Source of the DNA: Monocercomonoides exilis
Taxonomy: Eukaryota; Preaxostyla; Oxymonadida; Polymastigidae
Direction of reading: 5' to 3'
Assembly: GCA_001643675.2 (NCBI GenBank)
Contig: LSRY02000010.1
Coordinates: 377,001 to 441,000 of the forward strand
Length of the DNA stretch: 64,000 nucleotides
The position numbers and the translations under genes were made by a program. The notes under the pieces are model-generated. The model saw only the letters and a program-made list of their open reading frames with translations, searched no databases and was not told where the DNA came from. Positions 1 to 11,068 of this stretch are shown piece by piece. Every line of letters begins with the position of its first letter. Within the stretch, counting starts at the first letter, position 1.

Positions 1-2
1 CA

Positions 3-3000
3 AACAGTCACCAAACTTTATGGGGATGGGCTGCACCAAAAGATGCATCAACATCAAACAGCCAATCCAGTCCAAGTCAGAAACACAAGAAACAATTAAT
101 GCCCAATCCTCCTGACTTTGTTGTGATATCTCTCCAAGAAGTCGAAATGGGTGTTCGCGGCTTTTTGCAAACAGAGACCGAAAAGCGAAGCGAGTGGGCG
201 ATGCTTTTCCTGCGTGCGCTCAACCGTGCATATTTTGGGATTCATTCGAGCGAATATCGCGCGAGGCGCAGGAGTCGCATGAGCAAAGCCAAATTTAAGG
301 GCAAAGCTCCTGCAAATCTGATCCAGCCAGCCCGTCCGCTTGCAAATCTCATCACTTCTCCTTTTGCCTCTCCAGTTTCTCCGGGCGGTGCGTGGAAAAC
401 GCCGCGCTCTCCAAAGTCGCTTATTCCCTCGCCTTTTTCTCCGAAATGCTCATCGACGCTTGTGGCAGAGGACGACAACGACATTTTGGAGGAAAGCGGA
501 GACGAGCAATACAGCGATTTTGAAGGGGAAGGGGATGAAGGAGCAGAGGAGAAGAACCAGCTAATAAAGGAGTTTATGAGCAGGCACAAAAAGGCAACGA
601 AGGCTGGGAAAGACACAAAAGAGGAAGAGGAGGAAGAAAGTGAGTATGAAGAGTATTCAGAATGGGAGGAATATTCAGAATGGGAAGAGGAAGAAGAGGA
701 AATCGAAGAAGAGAAAGCAGAAGGAAAGGGAACTGAATCTAAAGCAGAAGATAGAGCTTCCTTGAAGAAAGAGCAAGAAGCAGCCAAAAAAGCAGCCGCA
801 GCAGCGTCTTCGTTCTATTTGGGAGGAGACGAAGAGGAAGGAGAAGACGAAGACGACATCGACGACGATGCAGACATTATTGGCGATGAAGAATTTGAGG
901 CTACGAAAGCGACGCTGGCTGACAAAGAGACAGAGAACTACACATACACAGACGACTTTTTAGTGGATGCAGTGCAGCAGCGGTATCATCTGGTAACGTC
1001 CAAACAGATGATGGGTGTGGTGATCCTGCTCTATGCCCTCACCTACCCGTCCACTCCCTTCCCTGCCTCAGTCAGCACACCCATCACCGCCACCACTCCT
1101 CTCCTGCCGTCGAAGTCTCTTCTTTCGATGCTTCACTCTCTGTCTTCTTCCTCTGTGGGGACAGGCTTCATGAGTGTGGGTGCAAACAAGGGTGGAGTGA
1201 CTCTTTCTCTGTGTGTAGGGAGCAGCAGCATTGCGTTGACAGGGATGCATCTGGCAGCACATCAGAGGGACGTAGTGAGGAGAAACAAAGACTGGGCAGA
1301 TGTGATGAAGAGAACTGTGCTGAATGCGAAGGGAGAGGCGATTGAAGAGGGAGACGAGGTGGACGCAGAAGAAGCGCTGGACAGCGAGGACGATGAGGAA
1401 GGAAGCAGAAAGTCTGGCAGAAGGAGGACGAGAACGAGAACGAGGAAGAGCACAGCAGGCTCAGTACAGAAACAGAGACAGAGCAATGCCTCTTCCACAG
1501 CTGACGATGCAGGCGAAGAGGAAGAAGAGGAGCAGAGCGAGCAAGACGAAGAAATAGCCGATATGCGCCGTGTTTTGAAGGAGGAGAAAGAGGAAGAGGC
1601 GAAGAAGAAGAGGGAAGAAGGGCGCGAAGTGACCAGCACCCCAACCAAAAAGAAGGCATTTCCTGTTCCTCCGCCACCAGTTCCACCTCAGCCACTGACA
1701 ATCCCACCGCCTCTTTCGCCTTCTTATTCTGCATCACCCGAAACTCCTAACCGCTCCTCTCAGACACAACTGCCCAAAATGCAGTTTTCACCGATGTCTC
1801 CTTCATCTGACCCACAGCAACAGCAACAGCAGCTGAGGAAGTACCCCTCCTTCCACAGCCCGCCCACCACGCCGAAGTCAGCTTCATTCGAAGGCAGGCT
1901 CTTCCCTTCGTCCAGCACCCTTTCCCGCCTCCCACCAGCACAAAGGCATCTGCTGGCAGTGCAGCAGAGGAAGGCGCTTGTGCTCAGCTGGAAGCGGCGC
2001 GCCTCTTCGTTCTATTCTCCTCCTCCTCCCGTCCACCTCATCAGAAGCACAGCTGATCTGCCGCAGCTTCTTGACAGAGAGGACTTCCAGTCAGCACCTG
2101 TGGGCTTTTCTGTCACTGCGGCACATGCTGCGGGGGAGAAGAACGATACAAAGGCTGAGCAAAACACAGAGAGTGGCAAAAAAGGAGAGCAGAAGACAGA
2201 AAAGAACTCAACAGATTTGAAGGGAAAAGAGGATTCGAATGAGAGTACATCGACATCTGCTTCACAGAACTCACCATCATCTACCACAATACAAACATCT
2301 GAAGCTGAATCAGCAGGCGATTCAAGCAGCAATGGCAAGCTAACCCCCTGGCTGCCACCTCTTCTTTCCTATCGCAACCCGACCGACGACAAGTATCCTC
2401 TTCCTTATTACTCCCCCACCCTCTCCACCGCTGCCCCAACCCCTTTCTCCCTCCACGTGTGCTTGGGCGACTTGAACTATCGTGTCGATGCAGAAGAAGA
2501 GCGTGTACACAGTCTGCTCTACTCACTCGGCATTCCTCTCCCCCTCCCTCTACGCCATCTGCCTGACGTGCATTTAGCCACTCTGCCTGGATACGTCAAG
2601 AACAGCAGCACAGACGCTGAGTACAAGAATCTCATTGCAAATGCCCCGCTCACACTGAAAGGAAGCAACGGGTTGGTTCAGTCGCCGTTTGAGGCGCCGA
2701 CAAAGGAGACGCCACATCCATCGTATTGGAACGAGGCTCAACGATCGGTCACTCTTCCAGTCATCAGCACAGCTGCTGCTTCTGCTTTCTCTCCGCCTTC
2801 GACTGTTGTTGAACAGAACTCAAATGCTAATGCTTCTTCTGCTTCTGCTTCTACTGCTTCTTCATCACAGACAAACGCTGCTCAACCTTTTTCTCAATCA
2901 CCAGGCTCATCTTCATCTTCTACCTCATCCTCATCCTCCTCTCAGCACTTCCCTTCACCAGAGTCTCTCTCCTCCACCCCAATCACTTTCCTCCCTCATT

Positions 3001-4073
3001 CTGCTCTTCTTTCACCGAAGCATTCACCACAGCTTGCCAAGCTTCTCTGGCAGCACTGGACAGAAGACGAGGCAGGCCTCTCTTTCCTCCTCTCTACAAA
3101 CACACAGTTCAGAAGCATCGTCCAATCCATCACAAAAATCATTGCAAATGCCTGCCAATCCAACGAAGTCACCAAACCCTTCCACGTTTCACCTTCCGTC
3201 GATCCACTTCCTCTCTCTCCCTTCTGCCCTTCTGTGCTCTCCCCAGCTGTCCTGTCTCTTTTGCTCTGTTCTGACCAGCTGCGAAGGCAGATGGCACAGC
3301 AGCAGGTGTTCCATGGCTTCAGCGAGTGTCCCATTTTATTCCAGCCGACGTATCGTCTTGTCTGCGGCACGCTCAGATACTTCTTCGATTCCAAGCGGAA
3401 GAAGATCCGTGTGCCGTCGTGGACTGACAGGGTGCTGTGGAAAGAGGGGAGACTGAGACGATTCTGCCCTGAACTGACAGAAGAGCAGCAGGACGCTGCG
3501 GAGATGAAGCAGAACGAGCAGAAGAAGGAAGAAGAGGAGAAGCAGACGGAAGAGGAGATCAAGAGAGAGAAAGCAATGGATGGAGATTTGGAAGAGTACG
3601 AGGTGGTGAAGAAGGCACACGCTGCCTCTGGAAATAGAACTGCTTTGCTGAATGAAGAAAACAGCAGCAATAATAAGAATGATTCAGGTGATGCTGCCGA
3701 CAGCAAACTGGAGCCATATCCATTCAGCAGAGCACCATCTGTGGAATCTCTTGCTGCTGCTTTCGAAAATCCCGAAGGGAATGCTTCTTCTTCTTCTTCT
3801 TCTTCTTCCTCTTCCTCTTCCTCTCCTTCATCTTCTTCATCACCACTCCAGACGGCTCAACCAATTCTGCTTCCCCCCACAGAAACATCTCCTGTTTCGC
3901 CTTCCTTGTTCTACCCTCACACGTACACAGCTCTTTCTTCTCTCCTCATCTCTGACCATCTTCCTGTTGGGCTTTCCTTTACCTTTTTTGCGTGGCTTCC
4001 AGATGCGAAGAAGACAGAAGAGTACAAAAGAAAGCTTATGCAGCGCCGTGTAATCACCACAAATCAGTTGTAA
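3..4073 (+). CDS. Inositol polyphosphate 5-phosphatase, 5' end outside window
   Basis: The product should hydrolyse the 5-phosphate of phosphoinositides or soluble inositol phosphates. The family's motifs appear in order (residues counted from the ATG at 99): QEVEMG near 13-18, a membrane-binding-type GANKGG near 361, LAAHQRDVVRRNKDW near 386, GDLNYRV near 789, a PTYRL...VPSWTDRVLW block near 1085-1115, and SDHLPVGLSF near 1285. The metal-binding Glu, the substrate-binding Asn/Asp and the C-terminal His are therefore all present. The frame is open with no stop back to base 3, so the ATG at 99 is not the true start and the gene begins outside the window. Core blocks are separated by long Glu/Lys-rich (about 135-300), Pro-rich and poly-Ser insertions, making the protein far longer than a typical catalytic domain. 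Substrate class (OCRL-like or synaptojanin-like) cannot be decided. The TAA stop is followed by an AT-rich, ATT-repeat 3' region. Confidence 0.9.
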   Translation, partial: NSHQTLWGWAAPKDASTSNSQSSPSQKHKKQLMPNPPDFVVISLQEVEMGVRGFLQTETEKRSEWAMLFLRALNRAYFGIHSSEYRARRRSRMSKAKFKGKAPANLIQPARPLANLITSPFASPVSPGGAWKTPRSPKSLIPSPFSPKCSSTLVAEDDNDILEESGDEQYSDFEGEGDEGAEEKNQLIKEFMSRHKKATKAGKDTKEEEEEESEYEEYSEWEEYSEWEEEEEEIEEEKAEGKGTESKAEDRASLKKEQEAAKKAAAAASSFYLGGDEEEGEDEDDIDDDADIIGDEEFEATKATLADKETENYTYTDDFLVDAVQQRYHLVTSKQMMGVVILLYALTYPSTPFPASVSTPITATTPLLPSKSLLSMLHSLSSSSVGTGFMSVGANKGGVTLSLCVGSSSIALTGMHLAAHQRDVVRRNKDWADVMKRTVLNAKGEAIEEGDEVDAEEALDSEDDEEGSRKSGRRRTRTRTRKSTAGSVQKQRQSNASSTADDAGEEEEEEQSEQDEEIADMRRVLKEEKEEEAKKKREEGREVTSTPTKKKAFPVPPPPVPPQPLTIPPPLSPSYSASPETPNRSSQTQLPKMQFSPMSPSSDPQQQQQQLRKYPSFHSPPTTPKSASFEGRLFPSSSTLSRLPPAQRHLLAVQQRKALVLSWKRRASSFYSPPPPVHLIRSTADLPQLLDREDFQSAPVGFSVTAAHAAGEKNDTKAEQNTESGKKGEQKTEKNSTDLKGKEDSNESTSTSASQNSPSSTTIQTSEAESAGDSSSNGKLTPWLPPLLSYRNPTDDKYPLPYYSPTLSTAAPTPFSLHVCLGDLNYRVDAEEERVHSLLYSLGIPLPLPLRHLPDVHLATLPGYVKNSSTDAEYKNLIANAPLTLKGSNGLVQSPFEAPTKETPHPSYWNEAQRSVTLPVISTAAASAFSPPSTVVEQNSNANASSASASTASSSQTNAAQPFSQSPGSSSSSTSSSSSSQHFPSPESLSSTPITFLPHSALLSPKHSPQLAKLLWQHWTEDEAGLSFLLSTNTQFRSIVQSITKIIANACQSNEVTKPFHVSPSVDPLPLSPFCPSVLSPAVLSLLLCSDQLRRQMAQQQVFHGFSECPILFQPTYRLVCGTLRYFFDSKRKKIRVPSWTDRVLWKEGRLRRFCPELTEEQQDAAEMKQNEQKKEEEEKQTEEEIKREKAMDGDLEEYEVVKKAHAASGNRTALLNEENSSNNKNDSGDAADSKLEPYPFSRAPSVESLAAAFENPEGNASSSSSSSSSSSSSPSSSSSPLQTAQPILLPPTETSPVSPSLFYPHTYTALSSLLISDHLPVGLSFTFFAWLPDAKKTEEYKRKLMQRRVITTNQL

Positions 4074-5307
4074 TTGTTCAGCTGTCAAATGTGTTCAGAC
4101 AAATTATTATTATTATTATTATTGTTGTTGTTGTTGCTTTCTTTTTCTTTTCTTTTTTGATTAATTTGTTAAAAATTCTCTCTTTTCTTTTCTTTTCTTT
4201 CACTTTTAATTTGAATTAAAATTTTATTTTTTTCTATGTGATTTGATATTTAGTTTTTATCTTGTATTTTTTTAGGCTTGTTTGGCCGTTGTATGTTTTG
4301 TGAATATTTTATAGCACCTTATTTGAATTAAAGGCGATCAGCAATTCTGATTTTTATGTTTATTTGGAGCGTCAAAGGAAAAAAAAGATTGAATTTGACT
4401 TTGTTTTTGACTTTCTGTGGAAATGGAAATAAATTTTCATACAAAAGACGACTGCTATTATTGCATTGAGTATTTTTGCATTTGCACAAAAAATCGAAGG
4501 CTCTTTCAAACGTTGTGAATATTTGCTTCTTTTTTGACTTGTTCTCAATATGTTATCAGAGATTCATACTTTTTTTTTTTTATTTTTTGTCATTTGAATG
4601 TTTAAACAATGTGTTTGTATCTCATTTCTTATTGAGCATCTCTTTAGTTTTTATTGAATTGATAAAAGCAAATCAGCAATATCATTTTTTCCACAATTGA
4701 GAAAAAACATCATTTATAAAACGTTTTATTAGAAGTCGTTATTTTGCTGATAGTTCATTATTTTGTATCAAATTTTGAGTTAACCTTAAATAAAACATGA
4801 AAAATAAAAATCATTCCAGATCTTTCCAGGCTTCTTGTTCATAAAACTCGTTTAATTATTCAAACATGCAACAAACAGTTCCCTTCGAAAAGATATGTAC
4901 AAAAAAATGTATTGAAATGTTTCACCTTCAAGCAATAACGAGATCAACGAAAAAGCAAAAAGTTTTCAAATCAGCTTTATTTTGCTCTTCCACAAGAAGT
5001 TGCAATCACTTTAGATATGCAATACATCAATAAAGATTTTCAAATGCACATCACAAAGCATCAAATTATTCTGCATTGAACATACAACCAATTAAACACC
5101 TGAGTAAATAAAAAAAGGTTAAACGAACATAAAAGAAAATGCATGAAACAAAAAATAATATAAATGAAAACAAATTTAATCAAAAACAAAAAATCAATAA
5201 GCAAACCAGCGAAATGATGAGGTGTACAATTCATGCAACCAGCTTTTTGATATGGAAGAATAAAATCTATTGCTCATCTTCAAACAAAACAGCAGAAATA
5301 ACTGATT
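4074..5307. other. AT-rich intergenic, tail-to-tail spacer
   Basis: The spacer lies between two convergent genes. It contains an ATT/GTT trinucleotide run near 4105-4138 and several T-rich stretches, as expected of 3' untranslated sequence. I see no supported gene; the short ORFs here are low-complexity. Confidence 0.6.
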
Positions 5308-7635
5308 TCATTTTATTATCTTGTAAAGTCTTTTCAGAAATGAGAGATCGACAATTTGTTGAAGAGATTCTTTAAAAGCACTTTCTTCAACTTCAACCTC
5401 TTTCAATTTTGTGTTTGTTTTTGAGCTTTCCATTTGAATTAAAGACGAAAGAGACAAAAGACAACTCCACATTCGAAGAAGAACAACCTTAAAGTTTCTG
5501 CAATCAAATGCCAATGACTTTCGTGATGGAGCACTCTCTATTAATTTTTGTATCCTTTCCATCCAACGAATGAGTAGCTGAGCAACTTTCTTTGGCGAAT
5601 CTCTTTCGCAATTGCTGATTTCAACTTCAGAAGTATTGCAACGCGGCAAAGAAATATCAACTGTTAAATCTGATATTACCGAAGACTCATATAATTCTAT
5701 AAAATTGGTCGCAATTCGCTCAAACAGCCAAGCTGCAGATATTGTTAGAATCATAAGTATTTCATAAACATCTTTTTGAGTTTCAGATGAAATTGCATCT
5801 GAAAGAACTTCAAATAAAGTCGTAAGCAATATATCTCCAACAACAAATACAGAAAAATTCACTTTCTTTTGCTCTTCAAGCACACGCACAATTTCGTACA
5901 TGAGATCTCTGAACTCAGCAGAAACTTGATTTGCTTCTGTATTCATTATATGAACGCAAAACTGTTTAAATAAAGCAACCCACGCTCCGTTTGATTGCTT
6001 TGCTGTCTGCTTGGAATTCTCTTCTTCTTCTTCTTTTTCATTGCCTCTGCTTTCTTCATCTTTATGAGTCTGTTTCGCGTCTTCACATGCTGAAAGATGC
6101 TCCTTCAAAGCAACACACGAAGGGTCATTCTCATCGGGCAAATGTGTTTCATTGCACTCAGTCAAAAGAAAACATCTCTGGATCGCAAGAACAACTTGTG
6201 AAATGAGTTGGCGATGGAAACTACAAATGCAAATGGGAGAAGAACTTTCCCGTGAAGCACACCGTTCTGATTTTATTATCCAGTTGCATTCGTTTAATAA
6301 TCGCATTTCCCGAAAATATGAAGAGATTGAAAATGATGATGAAAATCGAAAATAATTAGAAATCACACCAATTGGACTATGAACACATGAAGGCGAAGGA
6401 GAGCCCTTCAATTCAAGGAATGATGGAGACGGAGAAGGAGTTAAAGGAAACAACGGATTTAGAAGTGAAGCAGGATGCAACAATTGAGTAGGTAAAGGAT
6501 CGGAAATAGAAGGTGCTTCGCTATCGATTTGAGGTCCCTCGGAATCTTTACTTAACGTTGAATTTGCTGTCAAAGAAGGCTCTAATGAAATCGTTTCAGA
6601 TGAAGATGAATTTTCTTCTATCTGATTTAGCTCTTCGTTGCTGTCTTGTGGTTGATTTGAAGTTTCTTCTTCCATTGTTGTTGTCAATTCATTATCATCA
6701 AAAGAAATAGAAACAACTTTTGAAATCTTCTTTTTTTTTGAATGCCCATGCTTTTTACCTCGTTCTTCAGTGGACATTGAAGTCTCTTTAAACTCTCTTT
6801 TAACTTTATTTCCTTTGAGCATTGAATCGAGTATGTTGTCAACTTCATCGAAAGAAATCAAATCATCTTGATTTTCCTCTTGCATTTCATTTTCCTGTGC
6901 TCGAATATTATTTTTTTCATTTATTAATCCACGCTCTGAATTATCTGGTTCCTGTGGTAAACTTGGGAGCGTCATAAAAGGTGCAACCTCTTTCTCAAAA
7001 AAAAAGAGATCTTTATCCAAATGTTGTTCTCGTTGCCCTAAGCATTGCACATTGGTATTTGAATTAACATACATGGGTAATTCGCTCTGAAAACATTGCG
7101 TTGTAATTGGTCCAGACTTACAAGTGGATATTGATTTCGAAACTGTGGAAATATTTGTCGATAAAGAATTACACACCTTGCCTTGCTTCAACGTTTCTGG
7201 ATATGGCCTTAATGTAGAAGCTATCAACTGTGCAGTCTCATTCAGTGTCAAATTTTTATTTCCCAACTTTGACCAAGCATCAGAATCATCCGCAGAAGAT
7301 GTCTGGGTTGTGGTAAATAACCACGAATTAGTTTTATCAAAAAATATATTCCCAGCCACACAATTAGAATTAGTGCGCTTAAAAGAGGGAAAAGAAATAA
7401 ACCATTTTTTATCCTTTGTTGCAGATGAAAAAAAACTATCTGCTCGAGGAAATGGTAATTGCTGTTTACTGCAGCTCATGGAGAAAGTAATAATACTCCG
7501 ATAATGAGCTGTAAATAAAAAATTCTCAAGAAAATATGTTGATCTCTTGCATATTTTATAATAATCAATCAATCTCTTATTTGTTTTTTGGTAAAGATAA
7601 TAATCTTTAAGGAATCCTTCTGCATACAAATTTAC
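5308..7635 (-). CDS. Hypothetical acidic protein, about 775 aa, probably missing an upstream exon
   Basis: I do not recognise this protein. The frame is continuous for about 775 codons. The N-terminal half is Ser/Thr/Gln/Glu-rich, with a basic patch (KKKKISK) and a Pro/Ser linker. The C-terminal third (about residue 500 on) is predicted by eye to be mostly helical, with amphipathic Leu/Ile stretches and an aliphatic run around ILMILTISAAWLF. The first in-frame ATG is at 7479, yet coding-like sequence extends upstream to a TAG at 7636-7638. That TAG also reads as an intron acceptor (atatttag) after a branch-like ttaactcat, so the real start is probably in an unplaced upstream exon. The gene converges on the 5-phosphatase. 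No catalytic motif is visible. Confidence 0.6.
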   Translation of the reverse strand, partial: VNLYAEGFLKDYYLYQKTNKRLIDYYKICKRSTYFLENFLFTAHYRSIITFSMSCSKQQLPFPRADSFFSSATKDKKWFISFPSFKRTNSNCVAGNIFFDKTNSWLFTTTQTSSADDSDAWSKLGNKNLTLNETAQLIASTLRPYPETLKQGKVCNSLSTNISTVSKSISTCKSGPITTQCFQSELPMYVNSNTNVQCLGQREQHLDKDLFFFEKEVAPFMTLPSLPQEPDNSERGLINEKNNIRAQENEMQEENQDDLISFDEVDNILDSMLKGNKVKREFKETSMSTEERGKKHGHSKKKKISKVVSISFDDNELTTTMEEETSNQPQDSNEELNQIEENSSSSETISLEPSLTANSTLSKDSEGPQIDSEAPSISDPLPTQLLHPASLLNPLFPLTPSPSPSFLELKGSPSPSCVHSPIGVISNYFRFSSSFSISSYFREMRLLNECNWIIKSERCASRESSSPICICSFHRQLISQVVLAIQRCFLLTECNETHLPDENDPSCVALKEHLSACEDAKQTHKDEESRGNEKEEEEENSKQTAKQSNGAWVALFKQFCVHIMNTEANQVSAEFRDLMYEIVRVLEEQKKVNFSVFVVGDILLTTLFEVLSDAISSETQKDVYEILMILTISAAWLFERIATNFIELYESSVISDLTVDISLPRCNTSEVEISNCERDSPKKVAQLLIRWMERIQKLIESAPSRKSLAFDCRNFKVVLLRMWSCLLSLSSLIQMESSKTNTKLKEVEVEESAFKESLQQIVDLSFLKRLYKIIK

Positions 7636-8322
7636 CTAAATATGAGTTAAAGCGGACAAGCCAGGAAGAACTTTTTATTTGAATTTTTATTTATCAAAAA
7701 GATAAATTTTTTTTTTCTTTTTTCTGCGTTTTCAATAATTATTTAAAGTTTTTTATTCCCAGGAGTCCAAATCGAACATAACGAATTTTTTTCTCTGGAA
7801 ACTCTTGATTTGTCGTGCGAGTCAAGAAAAATAAATTTATAGAAAATTAGCAACAATTTCAATAAAAATCAATATTTTGCACAATACCATTATTAAGTGA
7901 TCTTAACATTTGCATGTTATGCATGTCTTTTTTTCACATAATACCCTGTTGAATATCTATAACATTGTGAAAGGCATTTTTTAGTGCTTCAAAAAAAAAA
8001 ATGATCAGAAACTCCATAACAACAAACAGACAAAAGTTTGTCATTGTTGTTCTCCAAAGAGCTTGTCAATAATGTCAAAACAAAGAAGGGTGGTGTGAAA
8101 ATGCAATTCTTTCATTGTAATTTGACATTTTTCCTTTTTTTCCTTTTTTCTTTTTTCCAATTGAATGGTTATCAACATTAATGAAAAATCGCGAATGCTT
8201 TCTGTCAGTAATGTATATTAAAAAAATACAGGATATAATCTCCACCGAAAAAAAGACAAGTTAACAACTGTTGTTGCATTCGAACTTGATTATTATGAAA
8301 ATATCATTATTAATTTTGAAGA
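7636..8322. other. AT-rich intergenic between divergent genes
   Basis: No supported gene. It should hold the promoter of the minus-strand hypothetical gene and the first microexon of family-A copy A1. One candidate for that exon is an ATG near 8211 spliced at a GTTAAC donor near 8260, but I could not confirm it. Confidence 0.4.
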
Positions 8323-9702
8323 ATGCTTTATTGAACTGGAAGATTGCATCAACGATGCACAGAAACAGAAAATCGAATAAATGAAGGGAATTTTGGATTA
8401 TATGAATGGAAAAGAATATTATTCAGTTTTCACAGTTGAATTGTTCAACAAAATAGACAAAATGATTAAAGATCAGAAATTGTCATTGGAAAACACTATT
8501 TTGCTGATAAAGCAAGTTGAATATTGCAATGCGCTGGAAAGAATTTGGATGAACAACTTTTGTATATCTTCATTGTGCAATACATTCAAGATGATTATTG
8601 AAGAAGAAAAGAATAAAAAAGAAAAGGATGAAAAGCTGGTTACTGATCTTTGTGAATGTCGTCTTTTGATTGACTTTTTTATTCCAACAGAAACTTTACT
8701 AATTTGTTTGCCTTGCCTTTTGAAAGCTGCATTGAAGAAAGAAGAAAACGAGGAAGCTCAAAAAGAAGTGGAAATGGCTTTGCTAACTTTGGACAGAATA
8801 AGAAACGTTTTTGTTTGAGCGTTTCTGCAAATTTCTTGAAGTCTTTTTATTCAAATTAATTTTCCATGAAGCCAATTGAAATAGGATTACATTTGAAGGG
8901 GATGATAGAAATCATCCAATATCACCAGAAGTATCGCAACCTCACCAGAATTGCCTATCAAACAGCTGTTCGGTATTTGGCCTTCATGCTTATGTATGAT
9001 AAAAGCTTGGAAAGCATAATTGTGAAAGAATTACACTTTTTGAGTGAAGCCAAAAGAGAATTGGAAGATCTGTCAAAAAGCGTGGATTGGAAGAGAAAAG
9101 AAGAGGAGAGGGAAAAGAAAGGAAGTGAAAAGAAAGAAGAGCACGCTTTTATGAGATGGCTAGAAACTTTGGATGCTTGCTGCAGATTGATCCAAATGCA
9201 GAATGAAGAATATACCAGACTGACAACATTCATCGTGGATCTGTGCCTAGCAGCCAAGGGCAATTGCAAAGAAATATATGATAAACGCCTTGATTTTTTG
9301 GTTGTGTCATCTTGCAAAAAGCAGAAACTGCTGATAACTTGTTGCATGAAGAGGCTGTTGATTTCTTTTTGGAGGAAATACATCAATCAACAATTAAAAA
9401 TGCAGTTATGTATCGAAGTGCGAGTATTTTTTATTGCCTTTCGAGAATATTGAGTAGAAAAAAGGAAAAGAAAAAGGGTTTGAAGATATTTTTTTTCGAT
9501 TTCCCAGAGCTGGATGAATGGAAAGGCGAAAGAAGAAAGCGAAAATATTCAACAGAAAATGACGATTTATCGACAGCTGCGTGAAAAGATGGAAGAAGAA
9601 GGATATGAAGATATTTCCTTCAGCTTCTTCATATCAACATTGGGTATTGCATTTTATCAGGAATCATTAAAAGACCCCAATGATTATGTTATTCATCATT
9701 AA
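8323..9702 (+). pseudogene. Family A copy A1, broken
   Basis: This is a paralog of an unnamed, helix-rich three-exon family. Exon 2 (8323-8812) aligns with the other copies (for example LFNKIDKMIKDQKLSLENT, then CLPCLLKAALKKEENEEAQ). It is followed by a 59-nt intron (8813-8871, GTTTGA...AAG, phase 0) and exon 3 from 8872 (IIQYHQKYRNLTRIAYQ, VDWKRKEEE, KMEEEGYEDI). Exon 2 has an in-frame TAA at 8378-8380 where A3 has a Glu or Gly codon region. Exon 3 shifts frame near 9315 and again near 9500-9580, so no full product is possible. Acceptor-like ttttgaag precedes exon 2 as in A4. It faces copy A2 tail-to-tail. Confidence 0.8.
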
Positions 9703-10050
9703 GCATTAAAAAATTGAGAGCAAATGATTTTTCCATCTGATTCAAGGCATTCATCATCGATTTCTTTTTCTTTTTCTTTTTCTTCTTCATTGTCAAATTA
9801 ATCATTTTTATCACTCATTTACACCCACTTCAACATTTCATTTGTTTGTTGATGGTGATGTTGATTTTTCATTCATCATCCACACCACGTGAAACTTATC
9901 TTTTTCTTTGAGAGAAAGAATTTATCCAACCATTTAAAATTTTTCTCGAAAAGTCGGACAACACACATGGAAGACACCATATCAACATTTTCTCATGTCA
10001 TCTCCTTCTCCCTTCTTTGTTCCACCATTATCAAAGGAAGTTTGAGAATT
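9703..10050. other. Intergenic, no gene seen
   Basis: AT-rich spacer with a (TTTTTC)-type run near 9763-9785. Nothing else supported. Confidence 0.5.
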
Positions 10051-10629
10051 TCAATTGGAATCTCTTCTTTTTCTTCTTTGTTTAGATGAAACCATATGTT
10101 TTCCAAGTTCTTGAAAAGAATTGTGTTCTTCTATTATAGCTGGAATACTGGAGAATAGAGGGGAAAATACTAAAGTTGACATACCCTTGAAAACAAAAAC
10201 AAATTGCGTCGATATAATGGATTCGTTTCCTTCATCTTCTCCATCCATATTCAGTGATCCAAAAGAAAGTTTGAAACTTAAATGAATGTACTGATTCTGT
10301 ATTGGTGTCAAAAAAGCGGCTTTTGAAGACTCGATTTTTGGAGTGTTTCTAGAGCCATTTTCAAAGGATGCGTAATTGAATAATATTTCGATGGATGGGG
10401 AAAAGAAAAAAAAGGAAGATCTTGAATGGATGAAGCTTGAAGGAGAGAAACAAAGAAAACAGAATTTCAAGGAATAACACTTGAAAAATGATGCAATCTG
10501 AACTATGGTATAAGTGAAGCAGCGAAAGAGAAAATACATGAGCAACAGAAGAGCCAGAAAGAGGGGAAAGCAGAGTGAATGCGCTCTGATTGCCTTCTCG
10601 CAGTTGGAGCTGAACGAATGGAATATCAT
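10051..10629 (-). CDS. Unrecognised ORF, 192 aa, doubtful
   Basis: This open frame lies between the convergent paralogs A1 and A2. Its N-terminal 60 residues are hydrophobic and Phe/Leu/Cys-rich. The part from about residue 85 (NYASFENGSRNTPKIES) looks more protein-like. A GTATGT donor-type site lies inside the frame near 10185, so part of it may be intronic. I recognise no domain and there is no paralog in the window. It could equally be chance open sequence. Confidence 0.25.
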   Translation of the reverse strand: MIFHSFSSNCEKAIRAHSLCFPLFLALLLLMYFLFRCFTYTIVQIASFFKCYSLKFCFLCFSPSSFIHSRSSFFFFSPSIEILFNYASFENGSRNTPKIESSKAAFLTPIQNQYIHLSFKLSFGSLNMDGEDEGNESIISTQFVFVFKGMSTLVFSPLFSSIPAIIEEHNSFQELGKHMVSSKQRRKRRDSN

Positions 10630-10805
10630 GTTTGGAGAGGAGATGAGCGAGTCAACATCGTGAACTTCACCAACAATGAAAGGCAGACGAAAGGAGAAGA
10701 AAAAAAGCCAAAGAAAGAAATATCTAAAGAGTGTGAGAAAAGGAGATATTTTGAAAGAGAATCAACAAAAGTTAAAGAAGACTGTGTTTGAAGTATCTTA
10801 ACCAG

Positions 10806-10936
10806 ATTTTTCTTTTTCTTTTTCTTTTTCTTTTTCTTTTTCTTTTTTTCTTTTTTTTTCTTTTTTTTTTTTTCTTTTCTTTTTTTCTTTTCTTTTCTAT
10901 TCTTCTTCTTCTTCTTCTTCTTTTTTTTTTTTTTTG
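10806..10936. repeat. Polypyrimidine simple repeat (CTTTTT)n and (CTT)n
   Basis: About 130 bp of strand-asymmetric pyrimidine sequence: CTTTTT units, then T/C-mixed runs, then CTT units and a T run. The Lys/Arg-only or Phe/Leu-only ORFs that cross it are artefacts. Confidence 0.95.
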
Positions 10937-11068
10937 CTTTTCGCATTTTGAAAAAATGGAAAACAAAGACTTTTGCACATGTCTTGAAAGGATGTTTGCT
11001 GACACGATGAGGGATGAAAAAAGAAAAACATAATTTTCAAAAGACAAATCACATAATATTCCATTTGC

